From positions 331,501 through 395,500 of the forward strand of contig BROG01000347.1 in assembly GCA_030159075.1 (NCBI GenBank): DNA of 64,000 nucleotides, read 5' to 3'. Positions within the stretch are counted from its first letter, which is position 1. Every line of letters starts with the position of its first letter. Below are positions 39,701-54,700 of the stretch, piece by piece. The notes beneath the pieces are model-generated. The model was not told where the DNA came from, did no database searches, and was given only the letters and a program-made list of their open reading frames with translations. The position numbers were made by a program, and so were the translations under genes. This DNA comes from Atrina japonica (Eukaryota; Mollusca; Bivalvia; Pterioida; Pinnidae).

Positions 39701-42700
39701 GTACATCAAGTACAAGTAGTAAAAGTAGAAACAAGAGGCCCATGGGTGAAGTGAAGGAGATTTTCTACAGTTATATTTACTTCCCTAATATAACCATTTT
39801 GGAACTCAGCTAGGGGCAGTACTCTCGCCCAAAGGCACATGAATTTCACAATTTTGGTAGAAGGCTTAATGTCTCATCTAACAAGATATAATTGTAACAG
39901 CAGCCGGTTAAAATGTCGCCCAAACCACCCCAATCTCTTCATGTAACCCAGTCCATCTAGGTGATCAGAGAAACTTTAGTTTCACTAAAACAACCAAAAA
40001 TTGTAATATACAACTTGTCTAGTCATGAGGAGTACGAAAACACATGTTTAGTGGTAAGATTCACATGTATTTTTCAGATGATTTAAGATTTCTAAAATGG
40101 GGAATGACCATTGGGACACCCACAAATTTCACCCTGAAACTTGTTGCCATGGTTAATAAGAAAATATATGGTTTCGGGGTAGAGATCTCAATGGTTTTTG
40201 ATAACTGAGATTTCTGAAATTAAGGGTTGAGGAATGGCCTCTGGGACCACCCCCAAAATATCACCCTCCAACTTGTCTTGTCAAAAGTAATAAGAAAATA
40301 TATGATTTAGGAGTGGTGATCTCAATAATTTTTTAGATAATTGAAGATTTCTAAAATAAGGGGTCAAGGAATTACCCTAGGGACCCCCAAATTACCCCCA
40401 TACAACTTGTCTTGTTCTGAGGAAAAACAAAAGATGCCCATTTGGGCCACATCGCTCACCTGAATTGAGTGGGTATATTACAAGTACAGTGGAACATAGC
40501 ATAAAGACCACCTCACGTTTAAGATGATAAATATTTAGTCTCTTCAACTTTTCTTAAATATATATAAATCATGAATGCATCATGATGAATAAATGGGGAG
40601 AAAATCAAAGAAATCATACAAAAAATGAAAGAAAATGACAATGTGTAAAGATGTCAAAAACACATCAAAACTTTATTTTCTGATTTCTACTAAATTAACA
40701 AACTTTAATAATACAGCTATGTAGATCACTCACATGCAATTAGTTTTGTAATTCATGCAACAGTTCTGGAGAAGAAGATTTTCAAAAAGGGGTACCCCCT
40801 GCAGCCTCGTTTGCACCACCTTGGATCCATCCCTGGGGTGATCTGGCCAAAATGTACAAACTTGGTAGAGGACCTTGAATACTTCTTGTCATGGGTAATA
40901 AGAAAATATATGACTAAGGGTGGGAAACTCAACTATTTATGAGATAATTGAATATTTCTGAAAGAAGAGGGGTGGGGATGACCCCAAAATATCACCATAA
41001 AACTTGTCTTGTCATGAGGAATAAGAAAATATATATGGTTTAGGGATGGGGGAACTCAACGGTTTTTTGAGATAATTGAAGATTTCTGAAATAATGGATG
41101 GGGAATGACCCTGGAGATCCCCAAAATACCACAATACAACTCGTCTTGTCATGGATAATAAAAAAATATATGGTTTAGGGAGGGGATCTGAACTATTTTT
41201 TGCAGATAATTAAATATTTATGTAATAATGAGCTGGGGATGAACCTAGGGAGTTACAAAATATCACCAATAAACTTGTCTTGTCTTGAGGAATAAGAAAA
41301 TATATGGTTTAGGGGTGGGGATCTCAACTATTTTTGAGATAATTGAATATTTCTGAAATAAGGGGGTGGGGAATGACCCCGTGGACCTCCAGAATTTTCC
41401 ATGAGGAATCACAAAATTTATGGTTTAGGGTGGGCATTTCAACTACTTTTGAGATAATGGAAAACTTCTGAAATGAGAGGGGAGGGGAATGACCCTGGAG
41501 ATAAAGCATTATATGGCAATAAGCCCCTTACAACATGCCATCCAAGAAAATATTTGGTTTGAAGTACAGTGTAATGAGTTTATCAGTTAAAATGCAAGTA
41601 AAAATGTAATGTTTAACATGTTTAATATTCCTATATGTTTCTATAGTAAACCCCAAACCAATCTGAGCCCCTAAAAATATACCTTAGATTCCCCTTACCC
41701 CAAAATGAAAACTTCTTGCACAACTTTGGATATAGGCCTACAATACCCTGAAGTTTCATGGACTTTCACTCTGCAGTTCCTGACAAACGCTGAAGTAGGG
41801 AAGATCTTCGAACATTAAGTACATTTTACTATAAATTTAGTAAATTTAGCTCCACCCTAAGGACTGAACACATGCCCATTTTGGTAGTAGGCATCATGCT
41901 CTTTCCAACCATGCAATAAGTTTTCCTTTATTATGTGCAGGGGTTGATAAGAAGATTTTTGAAGATTTGGCTATTTTTACTATATAGCAAATTTAGTCCC
42001 TCCCTAGGGGCAGAACCCATGCCTTCAGGGTTATGAATTTTACAATTTTGGTAGAGGGTTTCATGCTTTTTCTAACCATACATTCAGTTAATAAAATTTT
42101 TGAAGATTTTCCTTTAAGATGTGCTGGAGTTGAGAAGAAGATTTTTGAAGATTTGGCTATTTCTAACGTAGAGTAAATTTAGCCCCATGAATTTTGCAGA
42201 TTTGGTAGAGCAACACTAGGATATTACAACCATATAAAGCATTTGTTTCAGTAATGTACCACAGCAGAGAAGAAGATTTCTTAAAATTATCCTATTTTTA
42301 TGTCCCTTCATGTAATGATGCTAATAACAAAATTTGGTTGGAATTGGCTCAAAGATTCTTGAGAAGAAGCAGAAAATGTGAAAAAGTTAATGCAAGCCAC
42401 ACAACAACAGACAAAACATGGTTGCAGGTCACCACGAGCTTTGCTCAGGTGACCTAATAATTAAATGATTTGGGGGGGGGGGGGTGTAAACACAGCTAAT
42501 GCATCTTAAAGTCTGAGAATATTCATCAATATTTCATATATACTGAGTAATAACATTAAGCATATTAGGCTATAAATTAAAACACCAAAATAAAAATGAA
42601 CAGTAGACTAGAATTGCTTTCAAACTGCCCTACCTGATATTAGAACCACTCACCATTATCTGGAATGTATATTTGGTATCTGGTGGGGTAGAGTATAGTA

Positions 42701-45700
42701 CACTCAAGTTCAATTTTTCTCCACACTTCACTGGCTCTGGTACATCCTCGATTTGTATGTAACTGTCAGTTGGAGAATACCATCTTCTCACAAAATGTGA
42801 AGATCTTGGTTGATATAGGGAGTGCCTGTCTGATTGCGAGTAATCATTGACATATAGGGGAGCTCTTGCCTACAAAATGTCAACAAAAACATTCACAATA
42901 TACGCAATTTATCTATCTAATATTTATCATGTTTACATACTATTACAACTAACATGTATGTCTGAAATGTGTGATCTCTTCATATTGTAATAGGTAAAGA
43001 ATCTTAAGATTTTTATTTCCTAGAAAGAAAAAAAGTTTCCTTGAAATCAAATAAAACAGTGTGTTTTTGAAAAATGTTCACTGCTGCAACATTATTACAT
43101 TTTTGGGGGGAAATTTTCTCTTCCAACAGAGAAAATGGGAAAATCCTCCAAACTCTTCTCCACATAATTCATCAATTCAATTGACCAAAATGGTCAAAAA
43201 ATATTTTAAAAAAGGTCACGAGGATCATCAAGCTAAGGTGGGTTAGCGATGACTGAAGCTAAATACAGAACAGATTTAAAGAATGGACTTACACTTATAT
43301 AAAATCCTGTTACATTCTCAGGAATGTTCTCTACGGCAAAGGAAAACTTGCCATCATTATCAGTTGTAAAATTTTTTCTGACACCCCATGTAAGGTCTCT
43401 TGTGACTTCTTTTGCATCAATCTCGATCAATTCACCAACAGCTGGGCTTCCGTCTGGTTTAGTAGCTGTGACCTATAAAAATAAAACCACGTATAAGCAA
43501 ATACCTCCCAAGTGATTAAAATACAAAATACACAAGATATCAATACAGGTTTGTTATAAATACATTACTTGTATTATCACGGGAAGGACACATGACACTA
43601 ACTTCAAAATATTGCACCCAGGGAAAATACAGGGGATATTTACTCACATTTTTGTTTGATTCATTGGTCTGAATAAAGGATTAATATCTTATTTGAGTTG
43701 TTGCATAACCGTTTCCAATAATCTTTTATTTGTGACAAATTCCATGGAGTAGGGCAATTGCAATGTTGAAAAATTATCATCCGCCAGGCCGGTGTTTGTC
43801 CTGTATTTACTATGACGTCATTATTCAGCCGTTTGAAATATTTAAAAGGTAAGTAAGGCCTAGGAGACATTAAAGAGCCTATATGTGAAATATCAAAGCC
43901 CTATTTCTTCATGGTTTAAAAGATATAGCCAAGGTTAAAGTTTTTGAAAAGTGGGCCAAAGTTCAAGGTCACTAGGTCAAAAGTCAAGGTACCAAATGAA
44001 TGCATTGGTCATAAGAAGGCTATATGTGAAATATCAAAGCCCTGTCCTTTGCAGTTAAAAAGATATAGGCCAGGTTAAAGTTTTGTCTACGTATGCCAAT
44101 GACGACGTCACAGCGAGCTAAAAATTACCAAAGAAGTAAATATATGTTTTAGAAGAGTTGTGAAATCTCTTAAATATGAAGCATCGGCATTTTCAATTTG
44201 TATATAACAACTGATTAAACACCTTTCACATTTTCAAAATGGAAAAGTCTAGAAGTATGGGGTCATGATTTCTACACATGAAGGACATAGGAAAGCTTAA
44301 ATCTGAAAATAATATTAACCCTTTCAATACGATAGTGTCCTATAACGCCGTTAAATTTAATGTTCTCTATTCACGATAACAACCATGGCCGCCCAGTAGA
44401 AATACAACCGCTGATTACGAGAACGTTGTCAGTGACTTCACTTTCAATTCGGGTTTTTTCCACTTTCACTTTATGACGTCACGATTATAACGAGAATTAG
44501 ATGAGACTTTAGTCTGTACTATCACATGTACATGTTATGGATGCCAGCAAATATAAAGCAAGTTATTACGGATATAAAAGTGCCAATTTTTTTAAATCGG
44601 TGACTGAACGTTGTTGGAAATTGGCTGCTGCTTATGCATGTGAGATTTCCCCAAGATGATTTAGATATTTTCAACTCTGGTTCTGACTCCAAAAATGACT
44701 TTTTTCTATCTGATTTGAATGATGATTCTGCACATGAACAACATGTAAACCCTATTTCTATGGAAACAGGATCCGAGATAGATGTCAATTCCGAAAAAGA
44801 TGTTAGCGGTGACGATGATTTTTCAGACAATGCTGAACATGTGTCAACAAATAATTTAAATCAAAGCGTTAAATTTAATACATTTACAGCTGAAAAAATT
44901 TGGTCCAACTTACAATCTGGATATTTTATCAAGTCAAAATTGAGTTAGCATATTTTAATCTCCTTTTTCATGATGAGTATACATGCAATTTATTATATGA
45001 AACACGAAGGAAGAGTGTGTATACAATAAAATATATACAAGCATTTAGAATGTATTGATATATTCAAGTTTTTCATTCAAAAGTTTTATCTGTATATTAT
45101 TAAAATAGGATCATATTCTTAATATTACTCTCATAAATTTATTCATTCCACACCCATAAATTAAAAATCAGACTGCACAGCAAAACAATGTCATGATGAA
45201 AATATGCTACAGTGAGCAGACTGCAGAAAATGTAAACCGCTACAGTTGCTACAGTACTGCAGCTGTGATGTTGCAGTATTGAAAGGGTTAAGAGCCACAA
45301 AAGGTATGTTTCCATGAATCAACACTATACTTATGTTATGCAAAACCATGTTTTCAAGATTGGTTCACGTTGTTTTTGATATTTTGAGAGTAAATGAGAA
45401 AGAATAGAGATTTGCTGATTTCCAATGTGAACCATGCAGACAGTAGGGTAAATATTGATAACTGTATAGATATATTTGAATTACAAAAAGTAGCACACCC
45501 CTAGTGTGTAGATACTTACGCGTCCTCTATACGGAAATACTCCTTTGTAATAGCTATCTGTATCATCTTCCATTTTTATTTGAAATGGGTCAAAACTCAT
45601 CTTTGGTCCCACAGAATTACCTGTTAAGATTACTCCTGAAAAATATATGCAATGTCTAAAAGCTGCAGAAAGATCTGGGATATAACATTAGTAAAAATGT

Positions 45701-48700
45701 TAAATTAAAAGTCCCTTCAATGTATTACTTTTTGTCTGTATGGTCTATCCTGCCTTAGCGACTCACTTTTTAAGACTGCTTCCAATTCTTTTGACATGGC
45801 CTTTATTAAGCGACTTTGTCAACATATTCACTTGCTCAAATATCATACACATCAAATCAATTAAGATAACATGTCTGTTTAGCAAAAATGTCAAATAAAG
45901 AATCTAAAAGGTTTGTATATGTAATGTGCATAAAAAATCTCTGATCAGAAATTGAGTAACCTGAATTCAAAGACCAATTGTAATATGTGGCTTTTTTGCT
46001 TCTTTCCCTTGAATGGTCTATTAAACATAGAGTAATCAAAGATTACCAAGCTCACCTAACGTATAAGCAATTTTGCCTCAATCATGATCTTTACTGATAA
46101 TAAAATTTTCTTAATAAATTTTCATTTCATTTTGGCAATGAAATATAGGGATTTATAGATTGTTTATTATTAATATTTTTCATTGTTATTTTTCACCTTT
46201 TTGCAGGCAAATTGGCATTGTATTAATGAAATCTTAATCTAGATAAATAATAATAAAGTTTGGTCTGTCTTGTGCTACTTCTTTCTGAGATAATGTCAGA
46301 ATAAAATCTTCTTATTGTGGTCACTAAACCGTGAAATGTAGGTCAGATGCCAAATCCCCAAACTACAAGTTGATATCTATAACCATACAAGTTTGGTCTA
46401 TCTAGTGCTATTACTTTCTCAGAGAATACCCTAATCAAATCTTCCTAACGTGGTCTTGGTCTGTCTAGTGCTATTACTTTCTCAGAGAATACCCTAATCA
46501 AATCTTCCTAACGTGGTCACTCAACCGTGAAATGTAGGTCAGATGCACATCTGCAACATGCAAGCTGTCATCATATGACACATCCATGCAATTTTTGTCT
46601 GTCTAAGGCTACTTCTTTCTGAAAGGATGCCAAAATCAAATCTTCTTAACGTGGTCATTCAACCATGAAATGTAGGTCAGGTGTAACCGTTAATCTTCTT
46701 AACATGGTCATTCAGATGCAGGTCAAAGGTCATATGCAGCATCTACAACCTACACTCTAATTCTCATAACAAGATGTATCATGCTGACAAGTTTGGACAT
46801 TCTACCACTTCCAGTTGCAGAAATATAAGTCCGGATGCCGACAGTATAGTATTAGCTCACCTTCACTTCATGAGGTGAGCTAAAAACAGATAAAACTGTA
46901 TTTCAAGTTCAAGTTAGCCTATATTACCATTATGATTCTGCATTTATTGTGCCCTCTTGATTTTGTTCCTCATATGTTATTCCAGTTTTCATATTTACCT
47001 ATGTATGTAAAGTATTAAAATGGAAATATTTTTACTTTTCAGCTCATTAAATTTATTTTGTATAAAGAAACCCAAGAGACTCTTAAAACTTACCACAGTT
47101 GGTAATTTAATTGAATGCCTAATTACTGAAATGTATCAGGCAGAGAAAAATGTGCGGACAGACCGGGAATTGAACCCAAGACCTTCCGAACACTTGCAGG
47201 ACGCTTTTACCAATTGTGCTATGGGGACTATCTATATATTATTGAAACCAGAAATAACATTGCGGAGCATTTTTCTAGAATAAAGAAACCGGCGATAGTA
47301 AAAGCTGGATTATAATGGTAATCTAGGATAACTCCCCATTTCCTCACCTCTTTATGCCTTTTACTGTTAAAAACCACATAAGTATTGAATTTTTGTTAAA
47401 AAAAGTTGTTCCTGAGAGCTAGCTATAATACATGTACCTGTTCCATATTCCGTAACTGTAGCATTAATTTGCAATTGTCCATATCTACTGTACCTAGAGG
47501 AGCTCAAGAAAACTTCTGATGAGTTGAGGGAAAATGTTTGGCATCCATTAATCTAAGTAAATAATGATAATATAGGTATCAACAATAATGCAGCAATTTA
47601 GACAAGTGGCAAGTCATTTTCATTTGTTCAGCTGTAAAAAGGACTGATTAACTGACTAATGTGATAGTCAAAATAACAGAGAATTGATAATATATAAATA
47701 TAACATTCCTGAGAGGGTGGTAGTGGAAATTGTCACCCCGAGGAAATACATTGACAATTTCCACTACCACCGAATCAGGAATGTTATATTTATTATATTA
47801 TACCGATCCACTGTAGTGAAGCATATATTATCCATTGAATTACTTAAAACACAAAATGAACTGCATCAGCAGTATTATTTTTATACTTTATTCATGCAAA
47901 AGTTCATCATGTTCATAATACAAAATGCCTTCGATATCCAAACAGTTCTTAGTGTCGATTGAAGCGAGCATATCTGTTTGGCTGACTTCAGCAAATATAT
48001 TTAATAATGATATATCAATTCTGTCAAATCATTTAATTTCAGTTGTTGTTTCTTTCGGTTCCAGTCTGCGTCGAAGAAATGTATGTTACACAACCCATAT
48101 AGAGGTTACACCTAATTACTACATAGGAAAAACAAACGAACCGTACGTGCATTCATTTCTGCTCATGTGGTATTTTTATTGAATATCACCCTGGAATGAC
48201 CAAGACAGTGGAAAATACTCAACGCTATTATTGTCCAATGAAATCGCTAGAATTTATGAAGAGGTATAACATTGCAAGTTAGAACAGGTAAAGTACCCTT
48301 ACCACTAAGAATAGTTTAGCACAGGGTCTTTTGAAACGGTCTCTGCCATAAAAACCAAAATATGTGGATCTATAACAAATTTTGATTTCCGCTGTTCCTT
48401 TGACTGGTTTACCATATGTATATCTGTTTCAAAAGAGAAGACCAATTGCTTACAGAATTTGTTAATACATCATATGACTAGCATTACATATCTACATGTA
48501 ATTGTTACATTATTTGTCATGTCTTCTAAATTCCTGCCTATATCACATTCATCCTAAACATCATATAAATCATAATTGTAAATGTTCCTTACATGTACCC
48601 CGATTATCGCTAGATCTCCCACACAAGTTTTAGACCTCTTTATCACCAGATTTCTGCTATATCATATCAATGTAAACCTAGCAAATCCCACTCAGGATTT

Positions 48701-51700
48701 CATTGCTTGACTTCCTATACTACCATTCCATAGATGCCAAATCTAGGATTTATCCATATGTAATTTTTCCATAATATGAGATCCATTTTCTGGAATAAAA
48801 AAAAATGTTTGTTGCACCCATCCACCCCCTGCTTTAGAAAAACTCCATCCAGAAACCTCATAGTACCAGAGATATTCTCCAAGATTTGATGCCTTAGGTA
48901 TTGGCCACATTTGTGTATATCCTTTGCTTAATCTTCAGTTTTTTCAGTGACAATGTCATTTTGATTTTTCCCATGCTACATGTGCATGTCATCTGCCAGA
49001 ATGTTTTCAATATGTTTAAGAAAACACTTGCCAAATATCCATACAATGTATTATTGCTAATAAGTGTTTTTCTGTCCATGCATAGTATCATAACAAGAGG
49101 CCCAAGGGGCCTTAAATTGCTCACCTAGCAAAATTGGTCAACATTGCAGAAAACATAAAAAATGTAGGCTCATTGCACCTTAAAATCATCTGAGTGAAAC
49201 GTACTTTACTGACAATATACTAAAAAGCAACCAAAAGCATGGTGGTGATGAATTAACAATAGGCAAAAACAGCGCAAAATATGAAAATATCCACTTAAAA
49301 GAAAGAAATAACTCCCATAAGGATCAACCTGACAATTTAATTCCTGTCGACTTTTTCCTAGATCTTTGTGCACTGAACATTTTTTCTTCTTTCTCTTTCT
49401 ATCTAATATTTTTTCAAGATAGTAGGACAAAACTGTCAAAAACATGAAAAATCCACTTAAAAGAGGAAATAACTCCCATAAGGGGCAACCTGACAATTTC
49501 GGCCCTATTGATTTTTTTCTAGATCTTTGCATGCCAAACATATTTGCTTCTTTCACTTTAACTCTACTTATTATACTTTTCAAGATAATGTTCAAAAACA
49601 TCCCAAAACATGAAAAAAAAACTCCCATAAGGGGCAACCTGACAATTTGGCCCTTGGACATTTTTGTAGATCTTTGGTTGCTGAACATTTTTGCATCTTT
49701 CATTTTTACTCTACATATTATACTTTTCAAGCTAATGTCAAAAAACATCCAAAAACATGAAAAATCATCTTAAAAGGGAAAAACTCCCATAAGAGACAAC
49801 CTGACAATTTCAGCCTGTTGACTTTATTGTAGATCTTTGTGTGCTGAACATTTTCACTTTTACTCTAGCTATTATACTTTTCAAGATACTAGGACAAAAC
49901 TGTCATAAACATGAAAAAAGCCACTTAAAAGGGGAAAAACTCCCATAAGAGTCAACCTGACAATTTCTGTTCAATTGACATTCTTTTGCAAGTGGCTCAT
50001 TTTAAGGTAACGGTTTTTTCTCTAGCTTTAATAATTTTGGAGATACATGTATTAAATCAAAATTATCTGCTGACTCATTTGTTCTATATTTAGCCATGGC
50101 AGTCATGTTTGGTCCTTGCCCCTTTTTATCTGCAAACTTTATACAGCTTTACATTGTTTTACTTCCTGTCAAGTTTAGTTTAAATTGGTCCAATGGTTCT
50201 GGAGAAGTAGTCAAAAATGTTGAAAAACAAAAAAAAACCATATTTTCCATTTTTTAAGTGCCTATGACCTTGACCTTTGACCCCATGAACTTGAAATTTT
50301 GTCAAAATGATCCTCAGGTAATTTCTAACAACTTTCTCATATATCTTCATATACAAAAAGTCGATCAGTTTTGAGTTATTGAACAATTTGTAATACAAAT
50401 ATACCCTGTGTTACTGAAGCGCCCCCAGTGGCTCGTTTATGGATAGATTTCATTTTCCTCTGCAAATTTTGTAGATATTGACTATACAATCATGCATACA
50501 AAATTTGAAACTCATCTGATTATTGGTTCATAAGAAGATTTTTAAAGATGTACCAAGATTTTGTCCTTTTTGGCCCCTTTCAGGACCCCTATTGGTCCTA
50601 TCCCTTTTTCGTTCGTAAACTATATACGGCTTCACATGGGGATGCTATATGCGAAGTTTGGTTAAAATTGGCCTACTGGTTCTTGAGAAGATGTTTGAAT
50701 GCAAAAGTTAACAGACGGACAATGGACGACGACGATGGATGACAGATCTTTGGCTTATAGCAATAGCTCACTTGGCCCTTTTGGCCGGTGAGCTAACAAA
50801 ATATTGTTCCAATTGCAAATCAAATATAAACATGATAAATTACAACCCAGAAATAGATTTTTCAGACAGTTGTTTTGAGATAAATCTTAATGCAGAAAGC
50901 GGCATTACAATTTGTAATGACTATGGCAAATCTGTAACGAATGACATCTATGCTGTTCTCACTTTCTCATATCACATCATCATCCTTACCCAACTCCTTC
51001 TACAGTGAAATAACAACTGATATAAAATTCTTACTTGGCACATATTTCTCCATCAATTGTTGGAGAAGATGGTAGGAGGAATGGTGGAGGATTGATCGTC
51101 ACTTCAAACTTAGGTAAAACTACAAAAAGGAAAATATAGACAGAGATACAGAAAGCCATCATTACAGATATTATAAACATACATAGTCAAGATTTCAAGA
51201 TTTCATTTGAATTTCTAATATGGAATGTCATTAATATTTTGTACCTGTATGTGTACAAATATATACAGTTTGTAATTATGTGTCAGAAAAAAGAGGTCAT
51301 TTATATATACAAGTGATACAGGAAAAATATAATCAACCATCCCATACAAGTGTTACAGGAAAATCAAACTCTACCATCCCATACAAGTGTTACAGGAAAA
51401 CAAACTCTACCATCCCATACAAGTGTTACAGGAAAATCAAACTCTACCATCCCATACAAGTGTTACAGGAAAATCAAACTCTACCATCCCATACAAGTGT
51501 TACAGGAAAACAAACTCTACCATCCCATACAAGTGTTACAGGAAAATCAAACTCTACCATCCCATACAAGTGTTACAGGAAAACAAACTCTACCATCCCA
51601 TGTAAGTGTTACAGGAAAATCAAACTCTACCATCCCATACAAGTGTTACAGGAAAATCAAACTCTACCATCCCATACAAGTGTTACAGGAAAATCAAACT

Positions 51701-54700
51701 CTACCATCCCATACAAGTGTTACAGGAAAACAAACTCTACCATCCCATACAAGTGTTACAGGAAAATCAAACTCTACCATCTCATGTGTTACAGGAAAAT
51801 CAAATTCTATCATCTCATACAAGTGTTACAGGAAAATCAAACTCTACCATCCCATACAAATGTTACAGGAAAATCAAACTCTACAACCTCATACAAATGT
51901 TACAGGAAAATCAAACTCTACCATCCCATACAAATGTTACAGGAAAATCAAACTCTACCATCCCATACAAGTGTTACAGGAAAAACAAACTCTACGATCT
52001 CACACAAGTGTTACAGGAAAAGCAAACTGTTCCATCTCATACAAATGTCAAAATTTTGAAAAAATGGAGAAATCCTGTCACAAATTCAAATTTCTGATGA
52101 AAAATGTGTGGAATTTAATCACATTCTATCAACAATATTAGTAATTTTAGCACATTATATCAACAATATTCGTAATTTTAGCAAACAAAAAATATTTTTT
52201 CAGCATTTGCATATGAAAAAAGCATCTGGCCATAATGATGGATCAAAACATGTCCCTTATCTGTGTAAACATTATGCAGTGAATGAAGAGCATTCACAAA
52301 ACTTTTATCAGAATGGATGGACGGGCAGATAAAGATGAAACCTACTGCCCCACCCCTACATACATAAAAAATATGTCAACCAACAACATAACAAAAAGGA
52401 ATCTTATATTCGACCATTAAGTGCCGTATTACAAAATATAGGAAAAAGGGATGGACGCTTATTGGGACCAACTAATAGTCAAATTGATGTAAAACGGTCA
52501 ATTTTTTATATACGGCACAGGTAAAATTGTAGGACACCTATTGTTATTCTTCTCTTGCTGGGAGCTTGAGAGATAAACTGTTTGTAGTCCGCATCTACTC
52601 GTTAATCAGATGGAAAAGGTACTCGATTGTGTCTTAAAAATAGGTGAGTAAATCCGAACTATATGGGGAAGAGCACTTTTAGGGATATGGGCTCTTATTG
52701 GGTTGAATCTTAAAACTTTATGAACTAGTCTAAAATTCAACTAAACAGATTAAGCTTCTGCTTGGTATGGATGTTGACAAGGCCAGTGTAAGTTTTTGAT
52801 AATATCACGCACAAGAAAACATGCTCAAATTTTTACTCAGCAGGAGAAAGTTATATCTCACCATACTCTTTAACTTCAAATGTTTGTTTTTCTACAGAGT
52901 CAAATGTTGCCTTTATTGTCCAGACTCCAGTTGGTGGCTCATTTGACAAAGGCATTTCAAAACTTGCAATTCCTACAAAGAGATATGTAGCATACAACAT
53001 ATATCAAGATACATACATACTACATGTGTCAGTTCAAATAGGTCGAAACAACAAATACACAACAAACAATAAACAAACAAACAAAAAAACAAATATCAAG
53101 AAGACAACACAGCTTATTGGGGGCAGTTTTGTATTTCAGATATTAACATTAGTACTGATTTTAAGAAACAGGTCAAATGACATTATCTCGATTCTGGATT
53201 GCAGTTATTTGCTCAAAAGATATAGCTTAGTTTAAAAATTTTGTCCAAGGACACTGAAACAGCTACCAGGGAAATGACATTAGCTATCTGGACATTTTAA
53301 AGCAAAAGAAAGCATTAAATCAAAAATGATTTTTAATTTATGATTTACTTCTGATGAAGAAGTCAAACACCATCTTAATGTGTACAAAGTTGGAGTCCAG
53401 TGGGATGTTATCACATTGATTCATGTTAACCTACCCAACACTGGGACCTAGGTTAAATTGAGTGAAGTAGGATGGAGATCAATTTGATTCTAGTCAAATG
53501 GATTTTGTGAAGTGAAGAAATTTACTGAAATAAATGAGGTCAAAAGTACTTTGAGGTCAAAAGAATTAAGGATTGTTTTCACAGCTTTACGTACCATTCT
53601 TAAGTTCTTCATTTCTCCACTGCATGACTCGTACTCCAGTAGGATTCTCCACGACAACCAGTGGGATCTACGTAAAAAGTAAATGTCACAGTTACTGACA
53701 TAGTGTTTACAGTATACATCTGCAGCACATATGACATTTTATATGAATGTCAAATTCATTTCCAATTTTGTTAGCTGAATTGTATTTAAAGGTCTAGGTT
53801 GTGGTCAATAATGAAGACAATAGACAGCTAATGCTCTAATGTTATACCATGATATGAAACCAAATGGTATAAGCAGTCTGAGAGATGAACAGACTGTCAA
53901 GTCAAAGACCTGTACTTGCTTTATGATCTAACATAAAACTGAAACATGAATACTAAAACAAAACAAGCAAGAGGCCCATTGGACTTTTAACAGTCACCTG
54001 AGAAAAATGTTGAGTCAAAATTGGTTAATTTTATTCCACTGGTTTTTGAGTCGAAAATGTCTAAAATTTGACAAAAAAACTTATACTTTCTGTTTACTTA
54101 GATGTCTGTGACCTTGACCTTTGGCCCCGTAACCTTGAAATATTATCAAAATGATCATTAGATAATTCTTAACATCTTTCTAATATATCTTTTGTACAAA
54201 AGTCCATCAATTTTGAGTTATTAAGCAATTTGTATACAGTACAACTGTATTTTATTCATAGTGGAGTGTTGATTGAAAGATTTTGTTTTCATTCACAAAC
54301 ATTGAAGATACTGACTAATTAATTATGCCTACAAAATTTGAAAGTTGTATGATCATTAGTTCATAAGAAGAAGAATTTTAAAGATGTACCAAGTTTTGGT
54401 CCTTTTGGCCCATTTTGGGGCCACTATTGGTCTTAGCCCCTTTTAATTCACAAACTTCATGCAGCTTCACATGGGATGATATGCGCCTAGTTTGGTTAAC
54501 AAGAGGTCCATAAATTCAGAGTTGAAAACGTATTTGTTAGTTGCACGATTTACAGCTCTGATGTAGGACCCTCTACTAGTAAAGTGTGGTTGCTTCTAGT
54601 AAAGTGGTTGAGGTGTTGACATCTGAGGTATGTAAAATTAATTATTACTTTTCCAGAATGTTCTGATGTCCACATTTTCTAGATTCTAATATGTTTTGGT

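Noticed and set aside
44634..44948. 104-codon acidic ORF as an independent gene
   Set aside because: It lies wholly within a TTAA-flanked piggyBac-like element; kept only as part of that element.
47145..47226. tRNA gene on the minus strand
   Set aside because: A and B boxes are present, but the acceptor stem does not pair and it lies within a repeat; best read as SINE-derived.
51280..52141. Two overlapping ORFs of about 260 codons with Thr/Lys/His repeats
   Set aside because: They arise from the 36/37-bp array in different frames; no sign of a real gene.
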